Below are positions 33,941 to 46,199 of a stretch of DNA of 64,000 nucleotides, in pieces. The position numbers were made by a program, and so were the translations under genes. The notes under the pieces are model-generated. The model saw nothing but the letters and a program-made list of their open reading frames with translations. It was not told the origin of the DNA and searched no databases. Source of the stretch: Daphnia carinata (Eukaryota; Arthropoda; Branchiopoda; Diplostraca; Daphniidae); the NCBI RefSeq assembly GCF_022539665.2, contig NC_081340.1:4402001-4466000 (forward strand), given 5' to 3'. Position 1 is the first letter of the stretch, and every line of letters begins with the position of its first letter.

Positions 33941-36900
33941 GTGGTTATGCTCAGACATTTAGGCAAGCCTAACGTAGACATCGTAGGAAAGAATAGCTGG
34001 GGGCTTCATTACTCCCGGCGCTGTTTGTTGAACAGGTCAATGTCTTCCAAGTGCACTGCTGGCATCATCATCATCGGGGATGAAATCACAAAAGGGAAAG
34101 TGGCTGACACCAATTCTCATTACGTGGCCCAGAAGCTCTATTCACTGGGGGTAGATGTACGCAAGATATCTGTCATTCCTGATGAAGTGGATGTCATTTC
34201 TGAGGAAGTGGCCCTCTTTTCCAAAAAGTTCACTCATGTTGTGACTGCTGGGGGAATCGGTCCAACTCATGATGACATCACCTACCAAGCCATTGCCCGT
34301 GGTCTCCAACAGAGGTTGATCCTGTTGCCTGATCTTGTGGCGCTCATCAAATCTCATTTCAAGATAACTGTCGCAGATTATGATCCTCTGAATCCTCCCA
34401 CATTTCCTTGGGATGTGGAAACAAACAGTTTTGATCCGGCACTGAAGATGGCTCTGGTTCCGGCCACTAGTCGCTTGCATCACGCCAACGGTATCTCTGT
34501 TTTCCCCATGGTCCAGGTGAACAACGTGTACATCATGCCGGGCATCCCGCAATACATGAAACGGTGTTGCAGGCATTTGGAAATTCTAGCCCGAAATCCC
34601 GATTTCGCCTTTCTATCTAAAGAAATCTACGTCCAGGCGGATGAAGTGCATTTGGCGCCCATTTTAAACGCAGCCGTCAAGCAATTTGGAGCTCATGTTT
34701 CGTTCGGTTCCTACCCTGTCATAGGTCACAGTTACTACCGCACCAAATTGACGATGGAATCCACCGATCAGACCTGGCTAGACGCTGCCTATCAGTACCT
34801 GTCGTCCGAGCTTCCAGCCGATAGTATCGTTTCCTACGACCCCACGGCCATCGAGCGAGCAGCGGAAGCCATTCAAGATATCATCGGTGGCAAGGGAGCC
34901 CATCATCGCGAGCTCCAGGTCCCCGTATCCAACGCCTATCAGGTGACGACAATTTCTCTTCTTTTTTTTTTTTTTTTATTTCTTCCCCCTCTGCTGCCTT
35001 TGTTGTCCGGCTTACCCTCCTTTTTCGTCCGTTTGCTTTCTATCTCTTCACAAACAGATTTTCACTTTTTGTTGGCTGAAATGCTTCGTTGATAAGATGC
35101 AACGTCAATTCTCAGAGCGATCATTTGCAAAGCGGGGACTATTCTGACGCAGGCGCGTGCTCGTGTCATCAACCGGATGTTCTGAAACACGAGGTTGTCC
35201 CGGCAATCCGTTCCCCCTCCCCCCAATTTTTATTTTGTTCGTCGCCTGATTTCTTTTTTTTTTTTTTTTCCGCTTTTAAAATGAGTGCCCTCTAACACCA
35301 TGGCCGCTCGATAAGAATATGGCCTTTAAAGGACGAGCGAAAAGCTCGTTGTCCTGTTTAACATTTCTGCGTTTGTATGTTTCGCATTAGGTCAAAAGTC
35401 CCTCCCTTTATCCGCACGAAGAAAAGGAGGAACCCCCTCCCTTTTTTTTTTTTTTTTTTTTTGGTCTAATCGATAGACGACGGTTGAAGACCGCTGTCTC
35501 TATACTAGCATTTATCAAAGTAAACTTTTCTCGTCCTTTCCACCATTTGTTAATTGGTCACTTCAAGAAAAAAGTTTCGGGGCTCATTAGTTCACCTCAC
35601 AGGCGACTGAAACTTTCAACTTTCGTGAATACGTTTTGACCGTGTCAAATTCTAATTTTGTTTTTTTTTTTTTTTTTTGGTTGTCAGGCGATTGAAGAAT
35701 GTCTTTCGCGTTACGAGCCGTCGGAGGTGTGCGTTTCGTTCAACGGCGGCAAGGACTGCAGCGCCCTGCTTCACCTGATTCACGCGGCCTGGACTAAACG
35801 AAACAAAGGATCGACAAGCGTTGGGTTGAGGTTACGAGCGCTCTACATCCGCGGACAGGATCCATTCCCCGAGATGGAACAGTTTATCGAAGACACGCGA
35901 CAAAGGCACGTAGGGGGACTTTCTTCGTACTTATAATACCATCAACCTTGTCTCCTCCATCAGGATATCCTGGCCGTTTCTCTTTTCTACTCGCGTTTGG
36001 TTCGTCGCGCAACTCATTCGGGTTCACTCTATTCTATATCCCTACGTCCTGTCAGTCTCTTACTCTAATTGATCCAATCCACTTCGAAAAGAGGCTCCCT
36101 TGCCCTCGTCCCTTTTTTTTTTTTTTTTTTTAGGGGGGGGGGGGCTACAATAGCTACTACAACTGCTGCGTTTCAATTATCGATCCGATTTTGCTTGTGT
36201 CTTCTCAATCGATCCGCGCATGAAAACGCTCCCTCCATTTCCTTTTTCCTTCGCTATAAAAGGAATTTCAATTAAATTTTCTTATTTTTCATGGGGAGGT
36301 GAGTGGGTGTTAACCATATTTTTCACGAAAGTTTTTATATTTATTTAAATTTAATTTAATTATCGATTTTTTCCTTTTTTTTTTTTCTAGATATGATTTG
36401 GAGTTGTGGACGGTTCCGGGACCCGTCCGTCCTGGATTGAAGATGGCCCTGGAAGAACATCCCGAAATCAAAGCGATACTAATGGGGACACGACGTAGCG
36501 ATCCTCACGCAGCCAATCTCCAGGCCTTTCAGGTGCTTACATCCCTCCATCTTTTTTTTTTTTCTATTTTTTTTTTTTTTCTTTTATTTTATGATTTTGG
36601 CTAGACTTTGTTTCCAATCTTGAAATGCCATGGAAATAGTTTTGTGTGTGCCGGGAATTTATCACGCCGTTATGAAACGGAAGCGCTCGTAAAGTTTTGA
36701 CGGGACTCGTGGATCCCGGTTGAAATCAACCTGCAACTCGCAGGTCTTGAACCGGCCGGATCTCTTGGAAGATTGCCGACAACAGTACGATCATACATAA
36801 ATAGCGCAAAAGGAAAGAGAACGGCTGAAGGGGAGGGCGGGGAGGGGGAGGGAATTCCATGCGAATTTTCGCCTACCTTTTGATTGATAGATTTTTAATG

Positions 36901-37294
36901 GCATCCTGTTAAAAGCTCTTTCATCACAAACGTAGGGCTTAAATCTCTTTTCTTTTTCGTCTTTGAGTCATTCCTCATTCCTGGCCATGCGTCTTGAGAC
37001 CCGCCTCAAGGCGCACTCCGTAAGCGCTCACGCTCCATAATCTTTATTGCTTTCTTGATCCGTATTATTGTTCCATTCCAACCTTGCCGATTGCTATTGT
37101 TTTCTCATTTTGGTTTTGTTTCTTTGTTTGTTTTTGTTTTGTTTTGTTTTTCCTTTCGCCCCATATCTATAGATGACGGACGACGGCTGGCCAAGCGTGA
37201 TGAGAGTCAGCCCCATACTGGACTGGTCGTATCAACAAGTCTGGCTCTGCCTCCGCCAGCTCAGCCTTCCTTACTGCAACCTCTACGATAGAGG
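33941..37294 (+). CDS. FLAD1: FAD synthetase FLAD1 (last exon not found)
   Basis: Four exons: 33941-34942, 35688-35905, 36391-36532 and 37173-37294, giving about 494 residues before the open end. The N-terminal MoaB/CinA-like domain shows [19 protein letters not shown] and [16 protein letters not shown]. The C-terminal PAPS-reductase-type domain, which adenylates FMN to FAD, shows [43 protein letters not shown] and [11 protein letters not shown], ending [10 protein letters not shown]. Two in-frame starts exist. ATG at 33941 gives a 33-residue basic leader that could target mitochondria, and ATG at 34040 (MSSKCTAGI) gives a cytosolic form. Intron 2 uses a GC donor (CAAAG|GCACGT at 35906), because only phase 2 joins to RYDLELW. 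The terminal exon with the family motif YTSLG...N..NP.L is not visible downstream. Confidence 0.9.
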
Positions 37295-37515
37295 GTAAGT
37301 TATCAACCACTTCTTTATTTATTTTTTTCTTCTTCTTCTTCTTCTTTTTTTCCTCTTCTTTGTTGGTCTGTCAGTGCGCCGTGACGCTCTCACTTGCTGT
37401 ACATAATGTACAGACAACGGTCTCTACCCCATGGGGCACTATGGGGTACTCTAGGAATGATGATCAATGGCCACCGAAGCCCATCTATAAAGAGAGAGAT
37501 AAAGAAATGAGGTTT

Positions 37516-37553
<38 letters not shown>

Positions 37554-38804
37554 GGTCTTCCATTGCGAGAAAATGCAAAGCATTTCTGGGGATCAGCCCT
37601 TAGTCTTTTATTTCGTGACTTTTTATTTTATTTTTATTGTTTGCCGATTCAATTTTTGGACTTCCCGCGCCTTCGCGTTTTTCTTTTTTTTTTTTATCTT
37701 GTGAAAAAAAAAGAAAAAAAGAAAGAAATCCGACGGATTTTTGAATGATGGTGGGGGGGGGGAGGCCCAGTTCCAATGCGTCGCGGTTGAACAAGGAGCA
37801 CTGAAGCTTTTGATTGCTCTTGTTCCTCCCTCCCGTGTTTCCTCCCGCCTCTTTCTTTTCCTTACCATTTCCGTTCTATCCATTTTTTCTTTTTTTCGTG
37901 TTTGACCTCCTCCGTCTTTCTTTCCGACCGCACCCGTTCGCCACTACCGCCTTTTCTGTCCGTCCGCGTCGGCTCGATAATAAAAAAAAAAGGAGAGAAG
38001 GGAAAAAAAGAAAAAAAAAAAAAAAAAAAAAGGAAAGCTTTCCGTCCTCCTCGATACAACATTGGATGATGGCGGGGAGGGATGGTGTATGCGCGCGTGT
38101 ATCGTACGTATGTGGGCGGGGAGGGAGTCACGTTTGCGATCGTCTACCTCGTCAAGAGAGGAGGCAACCAACTGGGGGTCTGACGTGAAACGATAGAGAG
38201 GAGAGAAAGAGAGAGTCGAAGGGGTCCCGTTTCAGGAGTGTCACACCACCAGGCAGTCAGTCAGTCAGCCGCTACGAGCTGGATCGGATGGTGTCTGTCC
38301 GCCTGTCTGATCCCCCCTTCCCTTCTTACCCTGCATCTTGCATTTGTTTTTGTTTGTGTTTGTGTTTGTTTTCTTTTTTTTTTTTTTTTATTTCCTTATT
38401 TTCTTTGCCTTTCGATTCCTGTGCTGACCATCTGTTACATTTCATGTTTTCTTTGACATTTTCCCTTCATTCTTTTGTTGTTTCCTTATTGCCAATTCTT
38501 GGCTCGGTGGGCAGGACGGGCGCAGGGCCGTCTAAATCAACATAGATTGTCGCGACTCATTTCCGGTTTGTCGTATTTGAATGCGGGACTTTGACAAAGA
38601 GACGGGACAGTTCGAAAAAAGTGTTTGACCCCCACCGTCTTTTCACAGCGCCCCAACCCAAAGCGGAAGTGTAGGAAGGGGAGGATCGGACAAAAAGTCC
38701 GGCGTGTGTGCCCCAGCGTTTTGAACGGCCAACCGCCTCGCGTTTTTTTTTTTTTTTTTTTTTTTTTTTTTCTTTTCTTTACTTTTCGATTGTGCTGTGT
38801 CTGA
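37295..38804. other. FLAD1 / TipE spacer
   Basis: I searched this stretch for the missing FLAD1 exon and found none. It contains (GT)n at about 37520-37549, several T and A runs, and T29 at 38743-38771 just ahead of the TipE-like gene. Confidence 0.5.
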
Positions 38805-38888
38805 ATGAGTGACGGAGCCAGTGGTGGGTTGATGAGAGACGGCCGTCAGGGCATTGGCGGCGGAGGCGGAGGAGGACGGACTCGATGA
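38805..38888 (+). promoter_or_regulatory. uORF overlapping the TipE start (ATGA)
   Basis: An upstream ATG at 38805 opens a 27-codon frame rich in Gly and Arg (MSDGASGGLMRDGRQG, then a GGC/GGA run). Its TGA stop (38886-38888) overlaps the TipE ATG (38885-38887) as ATGA. This arrangement favours termination-reinitiation control of the main frame. Whether it is in the mRNA depends on the unmapped transcription start. Confidence 0.5.
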
Positions 38889-40039
38889 AGTGCGGATCGG
38901 CTGTGCAGCGCTACCTGGCCGTGCACGAGGTGGGCTGCTGTAGCTTGCTGGCCGGGACCAGCTTCGTCGTCTTCATGACGCTCCTGCCGCTGGTCATCGA
39001 CCCGAGCGTCTTGACGTTCGTCCTGGACTTGGAGCCGGCCGCCTGCCTTACCGTCCACAGCGCCGCGCTCAACGGCACGTCCAACTGCACGTGGACGTCG
39101 TGCCAGCAAGGCTGCACCGTCGACATCTACAAGTGCTGGCACGTCAACGTCTCGTACCTCCTAGCCGATCCGGCGCTGGCCGCCGAAAGGCTCGACCGCC
39201 AGCTCCTTGCCTCGCCTTACCCGCCGCCGCCGCAGCAGCCTGCCCGCCTTTACCCCAACGTGGTCGGATGCGGTTACCCGCCCGACGTCGACTGCGACCA
39301 ATTCTTCCGCGACTACGCCCAGACGGGCGCTTTCGAGCGCACTTTCCCTTGCTACGTCTCGATGACGGACCCGAGCGTCGCCGTCATTCACGTCGACCGC
39401 TTTCAGGCCGCCTGTCACCTGGCCATCGGGCTCGCTCCGCTCTTCCTCTGCCTCGTGCTCAGCGTCTACGTGTCGCTGCGCTTGCGGTGCCAGCGACGCA
39501 ATCAGTTGACGGCCCGCGCCGCCGGCTTAGTGTCGGCCGCCCGTCTGGCCGAGGAGCAAGCCCGTCGCATCGTCGAATCGAAGCGCAGACTGGAGAGCCG
39601 CAAACAATCGTGGCTCAATTCCTTCCGGCAGGATCGCATTACGTCGTCGACGTCGGTGGCTTACTCGCCGTCGTCGCCGCCGCCGCCGCCGCCGCCTAAT
39701 CGCTTCGTTTCCGGATTTCCAGCCGTCCCTTATCCGGCAATTAGCGACGATCGCGGACCGCTGGCCGTGGCTCACGAGCCGGCGCTCGCCTCCGTCAAAG
39801 GCAAACAATGTCGTCAACAGCATCTTGATTTCGAACGGCGAGAGCAATTACACGGACGCGAGAAATCCATCGACGATGGATGTCCTTTGGCCGGCCAACC
39901 GTCGTCGTTTGCCTGCCCGTCATCGCCGCCACCGATGTCGCAGACGGGCACCGATTCGGCCGTTATTGCCTGCATTAGCGCCGCCCTGCTGCAGCAGCAT
40001 CACTACTCGCCATTACCAGTTGATAGTCCCGAAACGTGA
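38885..40039 (+). CDS. TipE/TEH-family sodium channel auxiliary subunit
   Basis: One uninterrupted exon of 384 codons. Membrane segment 1 is at residues of about 18-38 (CCSLLAGTSFVVFMTLLPLV) and segment 2 at about 175-198 (LAIGLAPLFLCLVLSVYV). Between them lies a cysteine-rich extracellular loop with the family motifs NCTWTSCQQGC, YKCWHVNVSYLL, NVVGCGYPPDVDC and TFPCYVS, plus N-glycosylation sites. TipE and TEH proteins bind Para-type voltage-gated sodium channels and tune their expression and gating. The cytoplasmic tail is long, with an RLESRKQ basic helix and a polyproline run at about residue 264-272. The CDS is strongly GC-rich compared with its A/T-tract surroundings and lacks introns. 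It could be any TEH paralog; I cannot say which. Confidence 0.88.
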   Translation: MKCGSAVQRYLAVHEVGCCSLLAGTSFVVFMTLLPLVIDPSVLTFVLDLEPAACLTVHSAALNGTSNCTWTSCQQGCTVDIYKCWHVNVSYLLADPALAAERLDRQLLASPYPPPPQQPARLYPNVVGCGYPPDVDCDQFFRDYAQTGAFERTFPCYVSMTDPSVAVIHVDRFQAACHLAIGLAPLFLCLVLSVYVSLRLRCQRRNQLTARAAGLVSAARLAEEQARRIVESKRRLESRKQSWLNSFRQDRITSSTSVAYSPSSPPPPPPPNRFVSGFPAVPYPAISDDRGPLAVAHEPALASVKGKQCRQQHLDFERREQLHGREKSIDDGCPLAGQPSSFACPSSPPPMSQTGTDSAVIACISAALLQQHHYSPLPVDSPET

Positions 40040-40429
40040 CCGCCCCTCCCCAATAGTTCTCCCTCACTCCCGCCTCGAATGGCCCGCTCGCAAAACACAA
40101 ACAAAAATAAGGAGAAGCGAAAAAAAAAAAAAAAAAAAAAAAAAAAAGGAAATGATGTTGGCGGTGTGGGGTATTAACTTTAAACGCACCAAACATCCAC
40201 GATCCGGCCGTTTTCATGACTTTTTTTTTTGTGTGTGTGTGTGTGTGTGTTTGAGTCTGTTTTGTTCGGAATCGTTAGCCAAAAAGGGAAAAAGAAACAG
40301 CTGTCGTGTGGGGACTTTATTACTACTTACTAAGGTTGACTAGCAATTGTGTTTTTGTGTCCGTCCCGGACAGACATTTTCTATGCCCGTACTAGGGGCA
40401 ACAACAGAAAACTAACTTTCAATGCCCAA

Positions 40430-40509
<80 letters not shown>

Positions 40510-43500
40510 CGGTCACACACACATTGGGTTAAGCGTTTTCTCGTGTGCGTTCGTGCGTGCGTTCACCCTTCGTGAAACAGTTGGGGTCGCAGAGACTACA
40601 GTTTTTTGGAACATCCAACAACAAATCAATTTTTTTTTTTTTGTATTGTTTTGTTTGATTGGGGAAATCAAAGGGTGAAGGGGGGGGGGGGACACACACA
40701 TGCCAAACAAATGGCGTGTTTTTCTTTGGGAATGTTATTGTAAGATGTCATTGTTTTTTTTGGGGGGGGGGTGGCAGCACGTTCGTTTGTTTTGTTTTCG
40801 GGAGAGGTTCAAAGGATTATCATAAAAAGGTCTCGCTGTATTTTTTTATCGCTATTTGGAAACGATCATGTTGTTTGAAATTTTATTTCAATTTTTTTTT
40901 TTTTTAAGTTTGATTTTCAATTGATTGGAATCCCATCATTTTTTTTTGTCCTCTTTCATCTTATTTTTGATATATATTTGATAAACATATGGGAGCTATC
41001 GTGATTATATTCAAATATATAGCTTGTGAGAATGCTTCGAAAACCAAAAATGAACGAAAATTGAAAAAAAAAACAAAAAAAAAAACAAAAAAAAAACTTG
41101 GTTCTTGTTAAAAAGGAAAACATCGAATTTTCGTTGGAATTCAATTATTGATCAAGATTTAGCGCCGCCGTGTGAGGACTGCGCGATGGATATAAAGTTC
41201 CCGCTAGAGATGGCGGAAATATTTAAAAGAAAGCGGGAGTTGGTGTGTCTATTAGTGATCAAGAGAACTTTCGTACAACATTCGCTGCCGATAGCGCTAG
41301 AGTCAACTCTAAAAAGAAACAAAAAAAAAAAGAGAAACTCGGATCGATTTCATCCAGTCGTTTCCCTTCTCACACACAATTTCTATGAATCTTCGTATTC
41401 TCCCCCGCCCCCCCCCCCCCCATTTTTTTTTTTTTTTTTTTTTTTGTTTCGCCCCTTATTTCTTCTACCGGGAAACCTTTTCGTGCATTGGCCAAGTCGA
41501 CGTGGCTCTTGCGTGTGGGAAAAATAAAAAAAAAAAAGGAATGTGTGTGTGTGTCGACGCTTGAAGTAGAGCGAACGGAAGTAGCTATAGAGGAAAAAGG
41601 GGAAGAGACTCTTCTTTTTATCCGGTCGTCCGTTCATGCGTGTTCACTTCTTTTTTTTTTTTTTTTTGAGAGAGAGAGAGAGAAAGAGAAAAAGGCCGTC
41701 CCGCTTTTTATTTTCTTTAAATACATAAATAAATAAATAAATATCTATTTATTTTTTTTTTTTTTTTCTTGCTCAGATAGTTGGTTATACTCGTTACTGA
41801 CGTCCTGATCGGATTGTAACCTACCAAAGGAGTCTCCTCCTTCTTCTTCTTTTTTTTTTGCCTTATTTATTCTACAATTTGACAACGGCTGCGAAAATTT
41901 TTTTTTGAAGCGTTTGAAACCATCACGAAACTCTTTTATTTCTGTGATCGCTTGAACGTAGCCAAAGATAATATGCGTCTATGTTTATGTGTGAGAAAGG
42001 AAGTAAGAAAGAAAGAAAGAAAGAAAGAGGAGATAAGGATCTTATTCGCCATGTCGCCAAAAGACAAATAGATCATGTCTACACTCGAACGAGGAGAAAA
42101 AGTCTTGGCTGTTTATCGAGTCGGAACGTGGCCGCGTGAGAAAGTCAAAGCGGCAAGGATCTTTGACAGTCTCAACTTCTTTTCGCATCGGAAAAGAACG
42201 GGGATTTCTTTCTTCTTCTTTGTTTTTTTTTGTTTTCACGTCTTTTTCCTCCTCCCTCTCACATCGACTGTTGGAGACGAGATAACGAGATGAGACAGCT
42301 GAAGAAGAAAAAAGAAAGAGGGGGGGTGGAGGTAGAGAAAAAAGGCAAGCGGGGGAGCCGTTGGCAACAGGTCCAATGGCCCGTGTGTGTCAAGTCACGA
42401 TCACGCGCTCGATTGATCGCGTTAGCAACTATCACGATGATGGCAGGCCGTGTGTGTGTGTGTGTGTGTGTGTGGCCGTGTCTGGCGGTAGATCCTAATA
42501 ATAAAAGACTGATCTGTCCGACAGCTGAGCGCAGGGAAACTTGATGCACTCCTCCCTTGAATGTGTCACTTTGCTTTATAATTTAATCCGTCATCATCTT
42601 TCAGGATTAGTTTTCTTTCTTTCTTTTTTTTTTCATTTATTTTCGCATCCGAAAGCCTTCACGCTGTCAGCAGTCGTGTGTGTGTGTTAACAGATCCTTG
42701 ATTTCATTCACTTTATCGCCCGTCAAGACGAAAGCGGGCCCCCCCCCCCCCTCCCCAAAAAAAAATCTTGGATGATTATCTGCCAGTGGAAAATTGGGCC
42801 AGCAGTCGAAAAAAAAAAAAAAAGAAATGTGTTCCAGTAGACACACACAACGGTTTGATATCATTTGGCCGTCCAGTTTGTGAGGGGAAGATGATGATGG
42901 CCATCTTAGTGAGTCTCTTCGTTGTGCTGGTTGGCGGGGCCACGATTTATAGCCGCACGATTTATGTTGCACAGTGCACGGAAAGGGCACCCAAGAGTCG
43001 CATTGCTTTCTTTCCTCTTTTCCTCACTCTCTTTGCCTGCCGGCGCTGAATGGTGTTTGCGTATCTGTACGCGTCCAACAACGTCCGGCGCGGCGGATTG
43101 CGACGGTAATGAAACGAAAGCAACAGAACAAAAAAAAAAAAATAAATAAATAAATAAATAAAGTCAAACGAAAGGGAAGGAAATGAAAACGAGCTGACGC
43201 AAAGACGGATTCCATGTCCAGCTGTTCTCTAACCTTATGGCTCTCAAGCTGCATCAGATTTTCTTCTTCTTTTTTTTTTTTTTTTTGACTGCATGACCGA
43301 ACGACAGGGTCGTTTGTAAAAATAAAAAAAAAAAAATTGGACACGCGCAGATTTCCCCTTTTATTTTATTTTTTTTTTTTTTTGCGCAATCCGGCCAACA
43401 TTTATCTCGCTGTGTACGTAGTCTCCTTTTTCAATGTGATCTCGTTGGATTGGCCCAGTTGCGGGCGGGGGTCCAACGTTGTCACATCACAACAAACATT

Positions 43501-46162
43501 GCCTTTTATGTTTATTTCGCCCCCCCCCCCCCTTCCCGTTCACGCCACACATTGTGCAAAGAATACACGGCCAGGAAGGAGGATGTTGGACCCTACACTA
43601 TGTGTACTTCTTTCTGCTGGCAACACAAACTACTTGAAGCAAAAACCTTGTCGTTTGGACGGGAAAAATTCAATTTCGTTTCTTTACAAAAAACGCGCAT
43701 AATCTGAGTTTTTTTTTTTTTTTTTTTCCTGATTTCATTTGAACTTTTTTTTTTTTTGACGTCACGAGAGGACCGTCGAGTCTTTATGTCAACAGAAGAA
43801 TAGAAGGAAAGAAAAAAAATGTTATAGGAAATTCGGGCGATTTTCAACCATCGGTGATACTTAAAAAAATGAAGGGAAAAAAAAAAAGAGAACGAGATTT
43901 GAAGAGATGTACTACAACATGTTATTCCCTGCTCACATTTTGGATCCTGAAAAATCGAGGTGAACGACTCTGTATATCCAATTCTTTATATATTTTTTTT
44001 TCTTTTGCCTTTATATCTGATTTATTTTTCTTTCCTTTCCGTTCACCAAGGAAAAGATAGGTTCAGTTTTGATGACGAGAGATGCGAAGGATATTACAAC
44101 ACAAGTATATAGTACTAATAAAAAAAAAAAAAAGAGGAAATCGGAGTGGAAAAACGGCAGATTGGATCATGTCAGTTGTTCGTGAAGAAAAAAAAAAAAA
44201 GAAAACGCCCGTCCTATTTACAAGGCTATATTGGTGAGCTATATTCTTGTCCCGTCTTTTATATTGATTTTTATTCATTCATTTCCCCCTCCCCTCTCGC
44301 AGTTTTCTCGTTCACCCTGTAATTCCAAACATTTCTTTTTTCTTCTTCTTTTATGTCTGAAGGTAAACAATAATCCGCGCTACGTCTTCCCTTTAATGGC
44401 TCCTCGTCGTTTGGAATCGAAACGAGACACGCACATTTCAATTAACCCGGCCGTGATTTCTTTTATTTCATCCGAGTTTTTGCCATCATCTCGGTAAGTT
44501 CCAAATGATAATCAATTCTTCCTTTTTTATGTGTGTTTTTTTTTTTTTTTTTTTGTAACTTTTTCTTTTGGGAGGGGGGGTATTGTTTAATTGCAACCGT
44601 CTGCAACAATCGGCAATGGTTATATAAGCGCACAGCGGCAAAGAGGGGTGGGAATGGCGACGACCAAGGGCGTTGTTCGGATCGATATATGTCACCACTA
44701 CCATCACTGTCGTCTCTCTTCCTCTTTTTTTTTTTTCTCACACAGAAAAGACCTTTTTTTTATATTTTTTTTTCCATTTCCCTCGAAAGTGAGAGAGGAA
44801 AAAAAAAAAAAGGATAACAAACTCCGTGGTAGTTAACTAATTTGAGTCTCTTCAATTTTTTTTTTTTCTTGTGAAGGGAGTTGAATTTTTTTTTTTTTCC
44901 AGCTTACAAACAGATCGTTATAAAGAAAACAGAAGGGAATATGTTTGTTTTTTTTTCTAAATGGAACACTAACAAAGTTTTGCGCTGCAAAGAAGCTAAC
45001 ACAGGAAGGAACAAGAGTGTGAGTAGATCCGTTAGTCCGTCTTATAGATTTTCTGAGAATCTATTTTTTCGGGGGGAGGGGAGGGGGGGTTGATTTCTGA
45101 ACATACTTCCAAAATTTCAACGACGAATTTAAAACACTCGGTTCATTAATTAGCGAGCGTTTTCGAAATACTCATTTCTGTGTTGAATGATGGCGTGTCG
45201 TAATTGCGTGGCGGACATTGGCCATACAGGGAAAAGGGTAAACGAATGTTAATTCAACGTTAAGTACTTTTCGGGTAAGTGGTGCTTGGTATAAAATCTA
45301 GCGAACCACATACTGCCGTCCTAAATTGTACCGTGTTTCTACTGGAACTCGTTTCCTCTTTTTATGCCCGCACGGCCGAACAGACAATAAAACAGCACGG
45401 CGTGGGCACGGGAGGGGATGGAACTGCTAACCCGGAAGAAGAGAAAAGAACTCAACAATATGGTCGTTTACTTCTTTTTTTTTTTTTTTCCATGTTCTTC
45501 ATTTTCGTTGGCCAAGTAGTCGACATTGTCTTTAGCTGAACGTCGCTGGGATAAGCCTTAATTTCCTTTAAAAAAAAAAAAAGAAAACATTTTGTGCTCC
45601 GTTTCGCTTTCGTTGGCAACGTCGTCCTACCTTAACGGAATGTTCAACGTTTACAAGGGAATACTACGCATGTATTTATTTATTTTTTTTTTTTTTTCAT
45701 TCGCCAATCAATAATTGTAACAGATAGACCGCGTATATTTCGTAGACGGAATGCGTCATCGCGGCCCTTTATTGTTTCTTTGCTTTATTGCGAGAAACCG
45801 AGCGAATGAATAAGATCGGAAATGAAGGATTTTTGGATTTTCGAAGAAGAAAAGGGGATTGCGTACAATGTGGCCTTGATTGAAAACACCGCGGTTACCT
45901 AAAGTCGAGGAATTTTTTAGGTAATAAAGAGCATTCCTCCTTTCATCTGATATTAGCGATACGAAGAAATGCGTTTAAATTTTTGGTTGATTAAAAAAAA
46001 AAAAAAGGTAAACGACAAAGTATCTAGATGAAACGCTGTCTGAGGCTTACGGCTGTAGACAGCGGGGGATATAGACGTGTAATTCAGCTGTTGCGCTATT
46101 GATCGCCGGGGATATAACGAAAGTAGATGGCTAAAGAAAACAGGGAAAGAAATAAAAGAGAA

Positions 46163-46199
<37 letters not shown>

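Noticed and set aside
39091-39699. 202-codon plus frame inside the TipE-like gene
   Set aside because: It is an Arg/Pro/Ala-rich shadow of a GC-rich CDS; the overlapping frame has the family motifs.
40434-40508. CA array as a possible satellite or telomere-like element
   Set aside because: It is a plain dinucleotide microsatellite, with no higher-order unit.
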